A stretch of 64,000 nt of DNA from Isoetes taiwanensis (GCA_021234155.1 JAJEKV010000216.1:372001-436000); one strand, 5' to 3'. Positions 22,690 through 34,718 are shown, counted from the stretch's first letter. The notes: a model not told the origin generated them from the letters alone. Numbers and translations: made by a program.

Positions 22690-23480
22690 CCGGTTGCGAG
22701 AAGGTGAGCTCTGTGGGCCCCATTGTCGACAAGCCGACTCTCCAACTGATCAATGTAAAGCCCAAACAATGTTGGAGAGAGAGGGTAGCGAACCCTGATA
22801 CTACTATCGAATGGTTGGCTTGTCGACTGCAACTGGCTTGGGCATCTCTCATATGGCATGTACACTGCATTCTGCAAATCTACAGGTACCCCCAGCTGTC
22901 ACAATCTTGCCCATAGCTTTTCCCGAGGCACAATGTCAAAGGCCTTCGCAAAGTCCACGAGGCAACAATATAGGTCTGGCTTTCTGGGCGTTCTGGCCTG
23001 TCTTCAACCAAGGTCTGCAGTGTGAGATGTGGTCAATGCTTGAGTGCCGGGGCCTGAATCCTACATGGATGAGGGCTCACACCTCTACTTCCCACCTTGA
23101 CCCATCAACATTTGCTCGAGAATCCGGTGTAGATTTTTAAAAACATCAACCGACCATGATTGTTCGATAATTGGTAGGCGATCGCGGGTCACCTGCCTAA
23201 TAGATGGGAACAACCTTCTTATTGGTCCATTGCGGTGGGAAGCCTTCTGTAAAGCCTTGTTGAACAAAGGCGGTCAAGACCGGTACTATGAATGGCCCCC
23301 GCCCACTTGAGCAATTACGCCCGCATACATACAATCCAGTGCGGCACTTTCCCATTGGCAAATTTTGTAAGCCTTTCTCCACGTCCGACTCTATGATTTC
23401 CACCACTTTGGGTCTTTTTTTGGGGGTATCTTCTGGTGTGCACCTTGAGGGTCATTATAAGCTGTTAGTATTGTCTCCAC
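22690..23480 (-). mobile_element. Second LINE reverse-transcriptase fragment, related family
   Basis: Minus-strand reading from 23480 downward gives VVEIIESDVEKGLQNLPMGK, GFTEGFPPQWTNKKVVPI, NYRTIMVG, GFRPRHSSIDHI, DLYCCLVDFAKAFDIVPREK, then PLSPTLFGLYIDQLESRL (about 22760). These are RT motifs 0 to 4 of the same LINE type as at 20755. It stops before the YADD motif, so the catalytic end is missing. Frame changes occur roughly every 100-200 bases. Its 3' end faces the 3' end of the plus-strand LINE. Confidence 0.85.
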
Positions 23481-24689
23481 TTTGCTTTCGGGAGTGATGT
23501 TCCCTGTAAGAACATGCGGCTTTTTGAGAACCCTTCGCGCGGGGAGGTCACGGGGGTGGCGTTCCAAGATTAGAACATTTCCCTTTGATGCGCTGCGATG
23601 TACCTAACCATCTCCTTTTGACTTGACATGCCTCCTTTTGTAGAACATCCAAATACACTAATTAATGAGAAACCCATCTCGTTCCTTCAAAAGAATAAAA
23701 AGGGTACTTTGGCTTTCTTAGCTTTAAGGAAGATGCAAAGTTGTGGAGCTCGCTTTATTTTTGCATTATGTAATCTTTTTTGAACATTTAAGCATCTTCC
23801 ACGCTTTTAATTATGTGTACTTTAACGGCTAATAGTTGTAGAAATATGTTCCTCATCCTAAGCTATCTATATTTTACAAGCCCTTGGTTTAATAAGCACA
23901 TAACTAAGTTCACGAGTGAGCAAGGCGGGCGGATGAATGGGCGCCTATCTCTAAGCGTCTTGGGAATCGTGCACCACCTAGCCCACGATGGATGAGGCTT
24001 TGCTCGAAGCTATTCTCCAAGGGCTGGGGTTTGTGATCACCCCAAGGCCATGAGGATACAATCCAAGCAATCGAGGGTCTCTCGTGCCGGACTCTTTGAA
24101 TCTCATTCTAGAATAGGTTTTGCGGGTTAGATCTAGACTTCTTCAACAAGTATTTTTCGGCATCCTCTGCTTTGCAGAGTTGGTTCCCTTAGGGTGGCGA
24201 CACACAATTCCCAACCCTTTTTCTTGTGGGTAACAGATTTATAAGAAAGTTATTTCTTCTTGAAGTCCCGGCAGATTTTGGGGTTGAACCTATCTACTAT
24301 TGGGCTTCTTTCTTTGACCTCCAACTAGCGGAAGTTTTTCCTGATCTAAAATTGTGGTTTGGAGGTTTAGGGTGGCAAATTAACTTGAGGTTTCCGTTTT
24401 CCTTGCGGTAGCTCTCTCCATATTTTTTTTCTCTCTCTCTCTCTTTCTTTTTTTCTTCTTTAACCTTTATTGTAGCCCCTGCAACTCTCCCTTTTCTTGT
24501 ACTAAAAGTGACATGACCCCCTAAGCTCTTGTTAGATTCTAGGTAGGGCCTGCAAGCCCTTCAGTGCGACCCTCGTCCGGTACTTTCATAGCTTAGCCCT
24601 TTTCTTGAATTGATTGTTTTCTTCCACTATTTCCTTTCTTCCCCTAGTTTTCTAAAATATGACCCTTTCCTGAATTTTCGCCAAACTTT
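23481..24689. other. Unassigned spacer with pyrimidine microsatellite
   Basis: No coding frame is recognised. Further 5' LINE sequence from the minus-strand fragment may extend to about 23560. A T/CT-rich tract with (CT)n occupies 24423-24462. A TCTCATTCTAGAATAGG word at about 24102 resembles the TTCTAGAAT ends of the 17.4-18.5 kb block. Confidence 0.45.
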
Positions 24690-26170
24690 TGTTTCACAAG
24701 AATTTTCTTGGTTCCCATTTTCCTGCTCGCGACCTCCTTCCCAACCCGATCAATACCTTTACGGCCATGGCCTATCGCTCGATGCTGGCTCTCCTCCATG
24801 GTAAAAGCCCTTGCAAACAAACCCGGGTGAAGGCATTGGCATCGGCTACATTGCCAAGCTTGAGTATAACAAGGATAGAAATTGGGAACAAATCAAAGAG
24901 CTTGGAGTGCACTTCAATCTCTTGAAGACCCAAGGAGAAGGCAACAACGAGTTATCATGGATCTTATGAAGGATGGGAAAGTATTCCAAGCATTCCAAGA
25001 GCAAGACAAAGGTGAATGTGACTTCCTTGAGGGCAGATCGGACAATAAGGGATACACTTTCAATATCTGGACAAAATCCAACACCTCGACCTCTTACTTA
25101 CCTCAAAATGACCATCAAGCTTGGCCATTCCTCTAAGCTACATTGCAGCTGAAAAATGAGTCTTGAAACACTATGGATGAGTTAAAAATAGAGCAAATAA
25201 GTGCTATCAAGAACTCTGTTCTTCTCTGAGGTTGGAGGCATAGAAACTTTTAGAATGAATTTCGGGCTAGTTTAGCTAATATCATTCTAGTTTAAAAATT
25301 ATAGCATTATAAATTAATTTGAGTCATGGATTTTTCTTTGGTTAGCATTATTTTAAAATGTTTTTTTATAAAGAAATGACTAAAATAAGTGGAAACAATT
25401 GAAAAACATATAGTAATTTGGCTTAATATTTTCCATTGGCCACACCATAGAAATTTCTAGAAAGTATGAGAGGAAACATATGTAGAGTTTAGCTAAACCA
25501 CATAAAGTTTTGGGATTACTATCGAGCAAGTTTAGCTAAAGTCATTCTGGCTAATAAAAAAATATGCGATTAGTAATTTATTCCTTGGTTGGAGCAAGGT
25601 GTCCCTAAAAATGATTGACAAATGCGATTGGGTGACAAATGGAATGAAGAATTGAGTTTTATACTAATCGGCCATTCGGCCTACTGCGGTTGCCCTAGAA
25701 GACACCAAGGCAAAGTATCAAATTAATGAGCTCCCCTATGATAGTTCTGCTAGCAAAGCATTGACAACAATGGCTTTTTTATATGGGAGGGCGTTGCAAG
25801 CTATGCGCCGGTTGTATCAATTCCAAAACAAGACTTCCGCGAAATCGGGCAAGAGACCAAGTGTGAGCCAAGTTCCAATCTGGGCAAAGTTGACAAAATT
25901 AAAAATACCTTAATCAACCACTATCTCAAGACCCAAGACAAGGACCTTCCCGGACTTTGATCTCTCTGTCATTTGCGATCACTCTGCCACCAATAATTTC
26001 ATGGATAGAGGCCTCATTGTCCACTTTCCTTATTCTTGCCCAGCCCTTAGTGAGGTCAAATTCAATTCACCAAAGTTTACCATTGTCACATCTCCTTGAT
26101 CCTCAAGCTTGACTGCCGAAAACCTTTCAAGTTATCATCGTGACAATCTTTTTTGCCAAATCTATGCTAA
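24690..26170 (+). pseudogene. Unrecognised broken ORF, possibly element-derived
   Basis: Codon-like stretches appear in changing frames: IAKLEYNKDRNWEQIKELG and FNLLKTQGEGNNEL (about 24850-24950), DTKAKYQINELPYDSSASK (about 25700) and PDFDLSVICDHSATNNFMD (about 25955). The last vaguely recalls a retroviral-type protease signature (D-S-A-T-N-N-F), but with DH before it the similarity is weak. It may be the gag/ORF1-like part of a retroelement or the 5' end of the LINE that follows. I do not recognise a family. Confidence 0.3.
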
Positions 26171-26794
26171 AAAAAAGTCAATGATTTGGTAAACATCTCG
26201 TTTAATCATGAAATGGTTCCCGATTTCATTAGGGTGACCATTCCAACATACCAATTGTCACTGGGTTAATTTCTCTAACCTCCCCCCTTCTTTCTGGACC
26301 CCTCAAACACTTGAAAGCTATTAGCATCCATCTAGCCAAGTTCTTGATATCAGCATTTCCCAGACTAATTTTCCTTTCATATGCAATTCGAAATTGATCT
26401 CCTAAGATTGCTCGAACTCTATAAAAGTTAAAATCTCTAAATGCAAGAGGCGACCATTTCAATCAATTTAAAGAAAAATTTGAAGGAAAAAGCCTTTTGT
26501 CGGTAAAAAGCGACGGGTTTGGGTTCAGAAACCTATGGTAGCTTTGGATTCCTCTACTTGAGGTACTCAAGTTAATCTTGAAGATTGCAGCTACAGCAAT
26601 AGTAATAACAACAATTCGACGGTCCTTATCATCATTTACAAAGGTTTTGAAATTAAAAAGGTAACAAATCATATTCGAAACCTATTACTCTTTCTAAAGA
26701 GGATGCATCAGGAGAAGAGTACCCATTCAAAGATAAAATAATCAAATTTGATTTTAATCCTAACAGAAGTTTGTTAAATGTTTGCTACTAAGGA

Positions 26795-27700
26795 ATGGAA
26801 TGCAATAGTCATATCTTCACAAGCTCTATGATCCAAAGTAGCAGAATTATCGAGGACATTACAGAAGAAACCCATAACGAAGAGGAATGGAGTAAAGTTA
26901 TTAGAAAGAAGAAGAAATGCAAGGATATTGGAGCTACAACCCCGATTCAGAAAAGCTCATGGGAGCATCTTTCTCCCTATAACTATACTCTAATGTATCA
27001 ATGAATAGTTATCTTAATTTAGTTTCCTAGAATCTCCAGGGTATTAATGATCCTAATAGAAGAGATAAATTAAAAGTGGGTCTTTCCTCTATTATTCACG
27101 ATACTTTAATCCAAGAGCATAAGCTCCATGATCTTGGATTATATTAGCAAAATTTGTCGAACTCTTCCTCCAAGTATAGATCTTTGGATTCTCTCTGCCA
27201 ACTTGACAGAACAGTTCGAGGCGAGTGGCTATTTGTGGAGAAGAGCCTTAACCTTACTAATCTTTCTATGGTCGATGATAGTACTTGCAGATGGCAGATT
27301 CTTGGCTACAAGATGGACAATCTCAAAATTGCCATCACCAACATTTATATCCACAATAACTCTCTGAGATAGAACATTATTTGGGTTAAGATCAAAGATA
27401 GTTTGAATAATATCGAGGTTGATGAGATTGTGTTGGGGGGAGATTTCAATATGGTAACCCACAATTTCATGAAGAATGGGAATTTCAGACCCCTTACCCC
27501 TGATGCATCCAAGCTTGGTCTGATCTTATAACTCTCAATAATCTTACTATGGCCAGAGCTGGTCCTAATGATTTTAGGCTGAATTACGTCGAGAGAGCCA
27601 ACCATATTTGTTGGCTTCATGATAGATTTTATTTAAGCGAGAATCTATAGAATCATAGTGATAGGTTAACCAACCCATTAGAGAAAATATAGGGTCTCCA
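26795..27700 (+). pseudogene. LINE ORF1 tail and apurinic-like endonuclease domain
   Basis: The first frame (26795-27004) ends in an acidic then lysine-rich stretch, EEEWSKVIRKKKKCK, as seen near the boundary of LINE ORFs. From 27010 the sequence reads NLQGINDPNRRDKL (motif NxxG), QEHKLHDLG (QE), the EIVLGGDFNMV motif (GDFN, about 27435) and RANHICWLHDRFYLSEN. These are exonuclease-endonuclease-phosphatase signatures of the nicking domain that starts target-primed reverse transcription. It breaks off near 27680, before the expected SDH motif. Confidence 0.8.
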
Positions 27701-27710
27701 ATGGGCCCTT
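27677..27710. repeat. Left arm of a 33-base inverted repeat
   Basis: Reverse-complementary to 34351-34384 with two internal mismatches (core ATATTTTCTCTAATG and GGAGACCC). It sits exactly where the LINE endonuclease sequence breaks off. Confidence 0.65.
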
Positions 27711-29629
27711 TATGAAAATAGAGAAATTCCACATCAGATTTTTGCTCTAGCCAATCACAAATGAGTGACTTTGTTCTTAATCCATACATGCCCGCCATGC
27801 CTAGTTAGCTTTGGCTGCCACATGTCGATTTTAGATAGGGCCCCTTCTCCCAAGGGAGACTCCCAAATCGCCCCATTTTCCATAGAGAGCATTTCCCAAT
27901 GGAGATTTGAGGTCATTTACTTACGATGCGATTAATTTTGTTTCTTTGCTTTTTGGATTTTTGGCGGGTTGGAGCTGGTGTGGGAAACCACAGGATTTGA
28001 AATTGCATAGGAAGAACTATTGTGGGTCTCAAGCGTGGATATACTAGAGATACCCTTTGGTTACGAACTACCAAATTGTTTTTCAATAACGGGGGCGGTG
28101 ATTAGCTCACAAGGTAAGGTATTGATCCAGGCATTTCAAATTTTCACGAAGCTAACTTCTTGTTTTTTGGCATTCATGCAGTATGGACAATCGATCTAAA
28201 GGCCGGTCTGAAGTAAGAACAGTAGTCCTTCACAATGTCAAGGATGCTAATGGCTTGATTTTCTTGTTTCTGTTGGCTGCTGGGTTACCCTCCGTCCTAG
28301 ATCCACATGTACTCACGCAGTGAAAAGAGCCAGAATAAAGGATGTCAATGCCCTTTGGAAAGCCCGTGTAAAAGGAATTGTATTTGGTTGGGAGGTGATA
28401 AGGTGAAGGAGGTCATTGTGGAACATGGGTATACTAGCTCGATTTGGCCAACAAGAAAATTTCGGGAAGCCAGATTTTTAAAGCCAACACCATTTGTCCT
28501 TCGAATTACACTGACAAAGTTTTACTGCTGCGGCATTACTAGTGTGCTTGAAGTGTATCATCACAAGCTTGGCCAGTTGATTTTTCAGGATTCTGCATCC
28601 AGCTTGAGAGCCTGAGGTATTTTCTTTCACAAGTATCATTACACGGTCTCTCGTGCGGTATTGGTAATTTTGGCCGAGATTGGAGAGCTTGAAACAAATT
28701 GGTGCTATTTTTATATGGTGAGTCTTGCAACAACATATCAAGAATGTATTGGGCTGAATTCTTTAGAACAACTTGTGAAAAGAGGTGAGGTAAGATGTGC
28801 ATTCAAAGTATTTCTACCAATTGTTGCCTTTGCTTTCTTTTTCAAAGCGAGAAGAGTAGCGTGGAATCGGTAACATACATGGTCAGCAAACCATCATCCG
28901 AAGCATTAGACTTCTTTGCTTTGCCAAATAACGGGGAAAAGTAGGCGACATGAAAGTGGAGACAGTATTTGAAACCTTAGTTGCATGGGACACACTAGTG
29001 TTGGTATGTTGCTTGATTCACTTTAGTCCTTGATTAAGTCTAAAATCTTTGGCACTTACTCTGCCAGTCTGAGAATCACCTGTGAGATATTGTATGCAAA
29101 TTACTTTGTGGAGAGAAGGCGGCGCATTTGGGAACAAGACGGGCGGTGGAAGATCATCGAGCCACTTCAAATTCAATGGTTCTCTCAATATCTTGTCTGC
29201 GGTATGGGTGGTGAGAACCTTTAATGTGGAGGAAGATTGGACATTATTTGAGTCACGGGAAGCTAGTGGAGTCATTTTTTGTTATGGTGATTTTTCGGTT
29301 CTATTTGGATGGTAAGAAGGTTGGCTTTTTGTCGTGAACACATGTAGGTACAATGCAAGGGCTGCAAGCCCCCAAATAAACATTGTAATCTTAGATAATG
29401 GTAGAGTAGGTGGCTATTCATGTTGAATGTGATGTATTTTCTGTCACTAAAGTGCAATAAAAAGAAGGTTGAGAATCTTTTGGTTAAAATCAGGTTCAAA
29501 TCCACGATACTCTAAAATGCATGTCGGCAAAGTAATTGTAAAGTTATATCGGTAGGTTTTCTTCATAAAATTAGCAAGTTTTCAGCTTGGTTTTAGTCAC
29601 CAAGTTTTCTGATTTCACTTGCTTGTTCT
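27711..29629. other. Unassigned DNA in the 6.6 kb insertion, possible short intron
   Basis: No recognisable protein. A canonical-looking intron (CAAG/GTAAGG at about 28110, TTTTTGGCATTCATGCAG at about 28180) precedes a short open stretch (MDNRSKGRSEVRTVVLHN). A second open stretch lies at 28307-28615. Frames do not connect into a gene that I can support. Confidence 0.35.
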
Positions 29630-29630
29630 A

Positions 29631-30480
29631 AGTTTATGATTCGAGAATATCCTATAAAATCGGAGTACTAAATCTGATATTGATCTCGAATTGCAAGTAA
29701 TATACAAGTTTTACTAAACAAGTTAAATACTAAACAAGTCTTGCATGATTCAGTGCATTATTGCAAACACTTGTGCTAAATTCGAGTTGCATGGTATTTG
29801 TTATACGGTTGCAAACTAAATATCAAACATGATTCTTATGTACGTACTTCCAAATACTTTGTGCGATTCATGTTGCATGTCTTATACCAATTGTAAGTTA
29901 AGTTTCACATGATTCTCAAGTCTGTACTTCCAAGTTCAAGTTTATGATTCTAAGTTTATGATTCCAGAATATCCTACAAAACTTGAGTATTAAACCTGAT
30001 ATTGATTTGAATTGCAAGTAATATACAAGTTTTACTAAACAGGTTAAATACTAAACAAGTCTTGCATGATTCAGGTCTGTTATTGCAAACACTTGTGTTA
30101 AATTCGAGTTGCATGACTCTTATACCAGTTGCAAACTAAATATCAAACATGATTCTTATGTCTGTACTTCCAAATTCAAGTTAAATATTGAACAGGTTTA
30201 CATGATTCCTAAGCCTGTACTTGCTAATACTAGTGCCAAATTCAAGTTGCAAGTTAAATTTTAAACATGGTTTTTATGATTCGTAAGTCTGTACTTCTGA
30301 ATACTTGTGTCAAATTCAAGTTGCAAGTTAAATATTAAACAGGGTTTACATGACTTAAGTCTGTACTTCTGAGTACTTTCACGATTTCAAGATGCAATTG
30401 ATAATATCAAACAGGGTTTGCATGATTTCCAAGTGGCTTGTTGCAGAAAATTCCTGTACTTGTGTGAGATTCATGTCTAT
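29631..30480. repeat. Nested minisatellite, ~321 bp higher-order unit
   Basis: A block beginning AGTTTATGATTCGAGAATAT (29631) repeats at 29952 (AGTTTATGATTCCAGAATAT). Within and after them a shorter ~65-75 bp unit recurs about ten times (ACTTGTGTCAAATTCAAG, TTGCAAGTTAAATATTAAAC, AGTCTGTACTTC). Copies are diverged and uneven in length, consistent with an old array. Confidence 0.75.
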
Positions 30481-30784
30481 ATATGCAAGTACTTGTGTGT
30501 ATTTGAAGTTGGAAGCTTGATAAAAAAAAACGATATGAAAAAAGAATAGAACAGTTGGTCAAGTAAAAGAAGCAATTGGAAACTAAGAGAGCAGTTAAAA
30601 GCACAAAAATAGTCACAAGAATAGTGAAGAAGAGGAGGTCTGTCATTAATCATCACCCTTTCAGGTAAGTACAAATCATTTCTTAAAAAATTCCTTGTCC
30701 CTGAGGAAGCTTTACAAAAATAGTCACAAGGACTATTGCAAAATATACAAGTGAAACCCGGGATTAAAAAAACAAATCTATAAA

Positions 30785-31284
30785 CTAAAAAGGGCTGACA
30801 GCAGGCTTGATCTTCAAAGAGGGGTGCATCCTCGACTCTATATCAGGTCGTCTTCCATGGCATACATCTTCATTTCGAAGGCGCTCTGATCTATCAACCC
30901 ATTCGAGAACCCTGCAAGAACAAACAGCTCCAGCCTCGATAAGCTTCTCAACTATAGTACCATTCACGCCATATGTTCTATCCCTTTCAGCCTCCACTAA
31001 TTTCAGACCAAATTCATAAGCATTCTCGGGCTGCTCAAGAAATGCCTAGCTCTAACTCCACCAATGGATACCTTGGCTGGGGTGAGGCAGACTTTTCCAT
31101 TACCCAATTTCTTGTGGTCTTGTTCCAGTTTGACGCATCCACCATGCAAGCCTGCCTCGGACAATACCTTTTCAAGCCGCTCAATGCCTTCTTCCCTTTC
31201 CTTCTCCCCTCGGATGTTCCAAACAAAACACTCCATGTGATGTATCATCTTCTCCTTAAATCGACAAGTGCATGAAGAGTGCAA
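30785..31284 (-). pseudogene. Broken protein-coding fragment, unrecognised
   Basis: Two minus-strand frames abut and overlap. 31284-31003 reads MIHHMECFVWNIRGEKEREE and VLSEAGLHGGCVKLEQDHKK, and ends near VSIGGVRARHF. A shift at about 31035 continues as FLEQPENAYEFGLKLVEAER, TYGVNGTIVEKLIEAGAV and CSCRVLEWVDRSERLRNED, to a stop at about 30785. The composition is that of a real globular protein (balanced charged and hydrophobic residues, no low complexity), about 150 residues in all. The frame break near 31035 could be mutation, or a splice junction using the AG in GCTAG/GCATTT. I do not recognise the family. Confidence 0.5.
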
Positions 31285-31812
31285 ATGTGCACTCTTTCTA
31301 GTGGTATTGGAAGTATTGGATCAAATGTGTCATCTTTCAAGTGACGATCAGGAGGCATGTTCTGAGCACATTCAAGAGTGCTCTTGGACCCTTTCTTATT
31401 CTTCTCCTTCAATGTGTATGATACGATTCATTGTTTATGGAAAGCTAAACAACTGAACAACAACATCTTATTTGAAGAACAAGATCCAAGAACATCATAT
31501 ATCTCAAACAAATACATTGAAGAGCACGGTTAACCACCCAACCGGGTCCACAAGGTTATGACCGTGCGAATGGCAAGCTGGCTTGGCAAACAATGTCTGG
31601 CTACTCCACGTAGACCATGAGCAAACAACATCTGGCTACTCCGTGTAGACCATTGGGCAAAGACAATATCTTACTTATTGGCCCTCCAGGCTAGTCTAGC
31701 TACTCCACGTAGCCACACATCACAAAAGCAATTGCAGATCTGTGAAGTCGCTATGGCAGTAATTTGTGACCCCCTGTCACCTTTTCGGCCATTACTCCCT
31801 CATACGGATGAA
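31285..31812. other. Spacer with short direct repeats
   Basis: The phrase TCTGGCTACTCC(A/G)(C/T)GTAGACCAT occurs twice (31599 and 31628), with a third related CTAGCTACTCCACGTAG at about 31696. No gene is recognised. Confidence 0.45.
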
Positions 31813-33570
31813 CTAGGATATGTGCCTCCCCAATTCGGAAACTAGACTCCAAGCCCGGTTCCAATGCGATGAAGGTTTGCTGTAATCCGACCTCTGGTTG
31901 CCGAGATATGTCCAACTGAAGTTTCGATATCTCTCTACGACTTTAGCCTTAATTAGGTTATATGACTTATCATATGGGACATTATCTATGATCTTTTTCT
32001 CCACCAATAACCATCCCAATGATAGTGCCATAAATATCAATGGTTCTTCACACCCAAATGCTATGTTATCCTATGCCCTTTATATTATTAGGTGGCCTTA
32101 GGAATAACATTTACATAGTATTTGCCATAATTCCAATAATCCATTAAGCCGTGGACCACTCCCCCGTGCTTGCTCCATATCAGTGTAGCAGCAATAAATA
32201 CAATTCCTTGTGGTCTTGGCACCTGAAGAACTTATGTTATACATAGCCTTTTCTGTCTTTAGGTCACATGCCAAATGGAAATTAACAATAAAGGAACCAT
32301 GGCCTACAACACTTAATTTCTCACCATTGCCATACATACCTAGCAGCCTTGGGATATATGTCTGGTCAAAAACCCATTTCAAAATGTTGTAGTTCTCTTT
32401 CTGAACCTGGAACATGCCCAACCACCAAGTATGGTCTTCTGATTGCACAGAAAACCAGTCTGGATCCCTAATTTTCTTCTTCTTGTTCCTTTCCTCATCA
32501 TACTTGCTCGTGAATGCTCTGTTCATCAGAGTTATGGATACTCTCTCGTACTTTGTTCTGTGTGACATCTCCATCTCATCCAGCTTCAAGCAAATTTCGA
32601 GTTGCCCATTCACCTCTGCCTCCTGTATGTCATAGTAAACAACCATGAAACTTAAAACCTTATCCAATTCAAACCACACGTTATTTTTGACATACTCTCT
32701 CTTTACTTCTTGAGCCTTTTTGGGATCTTTTCTAGTTTTTGGCACCCTTCTTGTTCCGGCTATAAGCTTGGAGCTGCAGCAAATAGGAAAACCACGTTCA
32801 AAGAATGCATGCTCCCCTAATATTTCACTTACTGAAATGTTTTTCCTCCTTTTGATTAGCTTTAAGATGTAGGGTCTAGAGATGACAATTTTCTTTGTGT
32901 TGAATGACTTCAAAGCATCATAAAATGGCTTGAACAGCAACTTGTAGCCATGCCCTCTTTGATTCACAATAGTATCACAAACCTCTTGAACTTTGGATGC
33001 ATCCTCACCAACCACATGTTCGAGCACTCTTTTCCTAAGGCCAATGTTTGAAGGGTCATCAAGCAAGGAAATTATCTCATCATTGTTAGCAATTGTTTTA
33101 ACAATCATCCTACATTTTCCCACGACAACTTGTTGGTCATTGTGTGGCCTCTTTGTGTTTAACACATTCTTCTTTGCATAAATTCCTCTCTTGGCAGCAC
33201 CACACCTCATATTCAAGTTCTCAATTGGTTTTTTCCCTTTCTTCCTTTCTCGCCATCCAAGAGAGGTCCTCTTCATCGGGGCCAATCTCTTCTCAGCAGA
33301 TACAAGTTTTCTCTTCAAGTCATTTGCACGATTGCTCTCTGACTCACATTCTCGCTGTGTCAATTTCAACACACAATTAGCAATCGTTTTATCAGCTTCA
33401 AGCTGCAATATGTCATTTTTTAATTTTATGATTGTCTTCTCTTTCTCCTTCATTGCACTTCCCATTGGCATGCTTGTTCTTGCTAAATTAGAGAATTCTT
33501 CATTTCGTTCATGCATGCACCTTAATAATCTGTGAATTTCAGCCAACAATTGGCCACTGTATTGCATCAT
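31813..33570 (-). CDS. Transposon-like protein of unknown family, 490 codons plus downstream frame
   Basis: The longest clean frame in the interior of the window (33570-32098). Residues ~40-110 form a heptad-rich coiled coil (KEKEKTIIKLKNDILQLEAD and on), followed by a basic stretch (RERKKGKK) and a globular region. Near the C-terminus (residues ~425-461) it reads GHGSFIVNFHLACDLKTEKA and CIYCC. An acidic residue in a DLK context followed by C-x2-C resembles RNase-H-fold transposase-like proteins that are abundant in algae, cnidarians and ferns. The frame stops at 32098. A second open frame at 32040-31813 (NVPYDKSYNLIKAKVVERY) may be its shifted continuation. It lies inside a block that interrupts a LINE, bracketed by a short inverted repeat. 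Function is unproven; I infer a mobile-element origin. Confidence 0.6.
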
Positions 33571-34350
33571 GTCTGTGCAATATTAAAGCAAACTTGATTT
33601 ACCTTCACAAGAAAACTTTACTAAGATGGCAACCGAATTAAAATCTAGATGATGTCCGGTCATATGATTCTTTGGGTAAATCTCTCCTCTTGCCCAAATA
33701 TTTGCATGCTTTGCTCCAGAATTGCCCAATCTCATCTTCAAGGTGCCTTGAAATTAACCTCACGCTTGTTTGTGGTTTGAGCATACTCGGCTAATGGGAG
33801 GTTAATTGTAATCGGGCCATAACAGTGGAAGCAAGAAGTTGAAGCAACAGAGTATGGACAACTGCCCGGGCCATGATCCTGTTGCTTTTTTATCAGGGCG
33901 CAAGGTTTGAATTTTTGAATTTGGATTTAAATTTGAATTTGAATTTGAATTTGAATTTCATAGGTGAAGACATCAAAGCAGATTGGGTGGAGGAAGGAGC
34001 TACGTCATGGATCAGGTGGGTATGCACGGCCGGATTTTGGATCCAAGAGGCAACACTCAGATTTGTTATGGACTTCGTATGCCATCGATTTTGGTTTACA
34101 GTGGGTTGGTTGATCGAAAACAAATGCAGGTGCCAAGGAGCTCCATTCACGAGAAGGGAAGATCTCTCCCAGCTAACCCACACGAACTTGGCATCCACGT
34201 GGCAGCAGGGGAGCATAAAAAGGAACAAGAGATTTGAAATGGGGATGGAAAAGATATCACAGATTTGCATTATTAATGCAAAAAATTGACCCATAGCCCC
34301 ATATTATATTTAGCAAGAAAATACATGGAAAATAATTTATAATTTCTTAG
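33571..34350. repeat. Spacer with (GAATTT)n microsatellite
   Basis: GAATTT/GGATTT hexamers run from about 33908 to 33960 on the plus strand. No gene is recognised around it; the frames at 33873-34289 arise from the repeat and its flank. Confidence 0.55.
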
Positions 34351-34384
34351 GGGGCCCTTTGGAGACCCCATATTTTCTCTAATG
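34351..34384. repeat. Right arm of a 33-base inverted repeat
   Basis: Partner of 27677-27710. Immediately after it the LINE resumes (YTLADHYLQLLSIQR), so the two arms bracket the foreign 6.6 kb block. Confidence 0.65.
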
Positions 34385-34718
34385 TTAGAGGTTACACCCT
34401 TGCAGATCATTACCTTCAGCTTCTTTCTATTCAGAGGATGGATGCTACCATGCCTAAGAGGAAGATCTACTTTAAATTGAACACCACGATGATCAACCAT
34501 CCCGATTTTATGGATATTATTTCGGATATTGTTAACCCTTCAGCCAAGCCTCAGGAGACCTATGGATGGATGACATGGTGGTACAGCATAGTCAATCTTC
34601 TTAAAGCCAAGCTTAAGATTCGGGGCAAGGGAATTCATCAAGCCAAGACGGTTCACCTAAATAATCTTAAAATCTTGATTAATGCTGAGAAGATGATCAT
34701 AATAGAATTAAAATGGAC
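34385..34718 (+). pseudogene. LINE endonuclease end and linker to RT
   Basis: The sequence reads GYTLADHYLQLLSIQR (the SDH-type end of the endonuclease), then MPKRKIYFKLNTTMINHPDF, WWYSIVNLLKAKLKIRGKG and LNNLKILINAEKMI. A basic, amphipathic linker of this kind separates endonuclease from RT in L1-type elements. It is cut at about 34719 by a non-LTR insertion and resumes at about 35556. Confidence 0.7.

Noticed and set aside
25955-26000. Retroviral protease active site (CDHSATNNF)
   Set aside because: The D-S-G core is not present and no RT or gag motif is linked to it in frame.
32210-33535. Plus-strand frames opposite the 490-codon ORF
   Set aside because: Shorter and motif-free; the minus-strand frame has coherent protein features.
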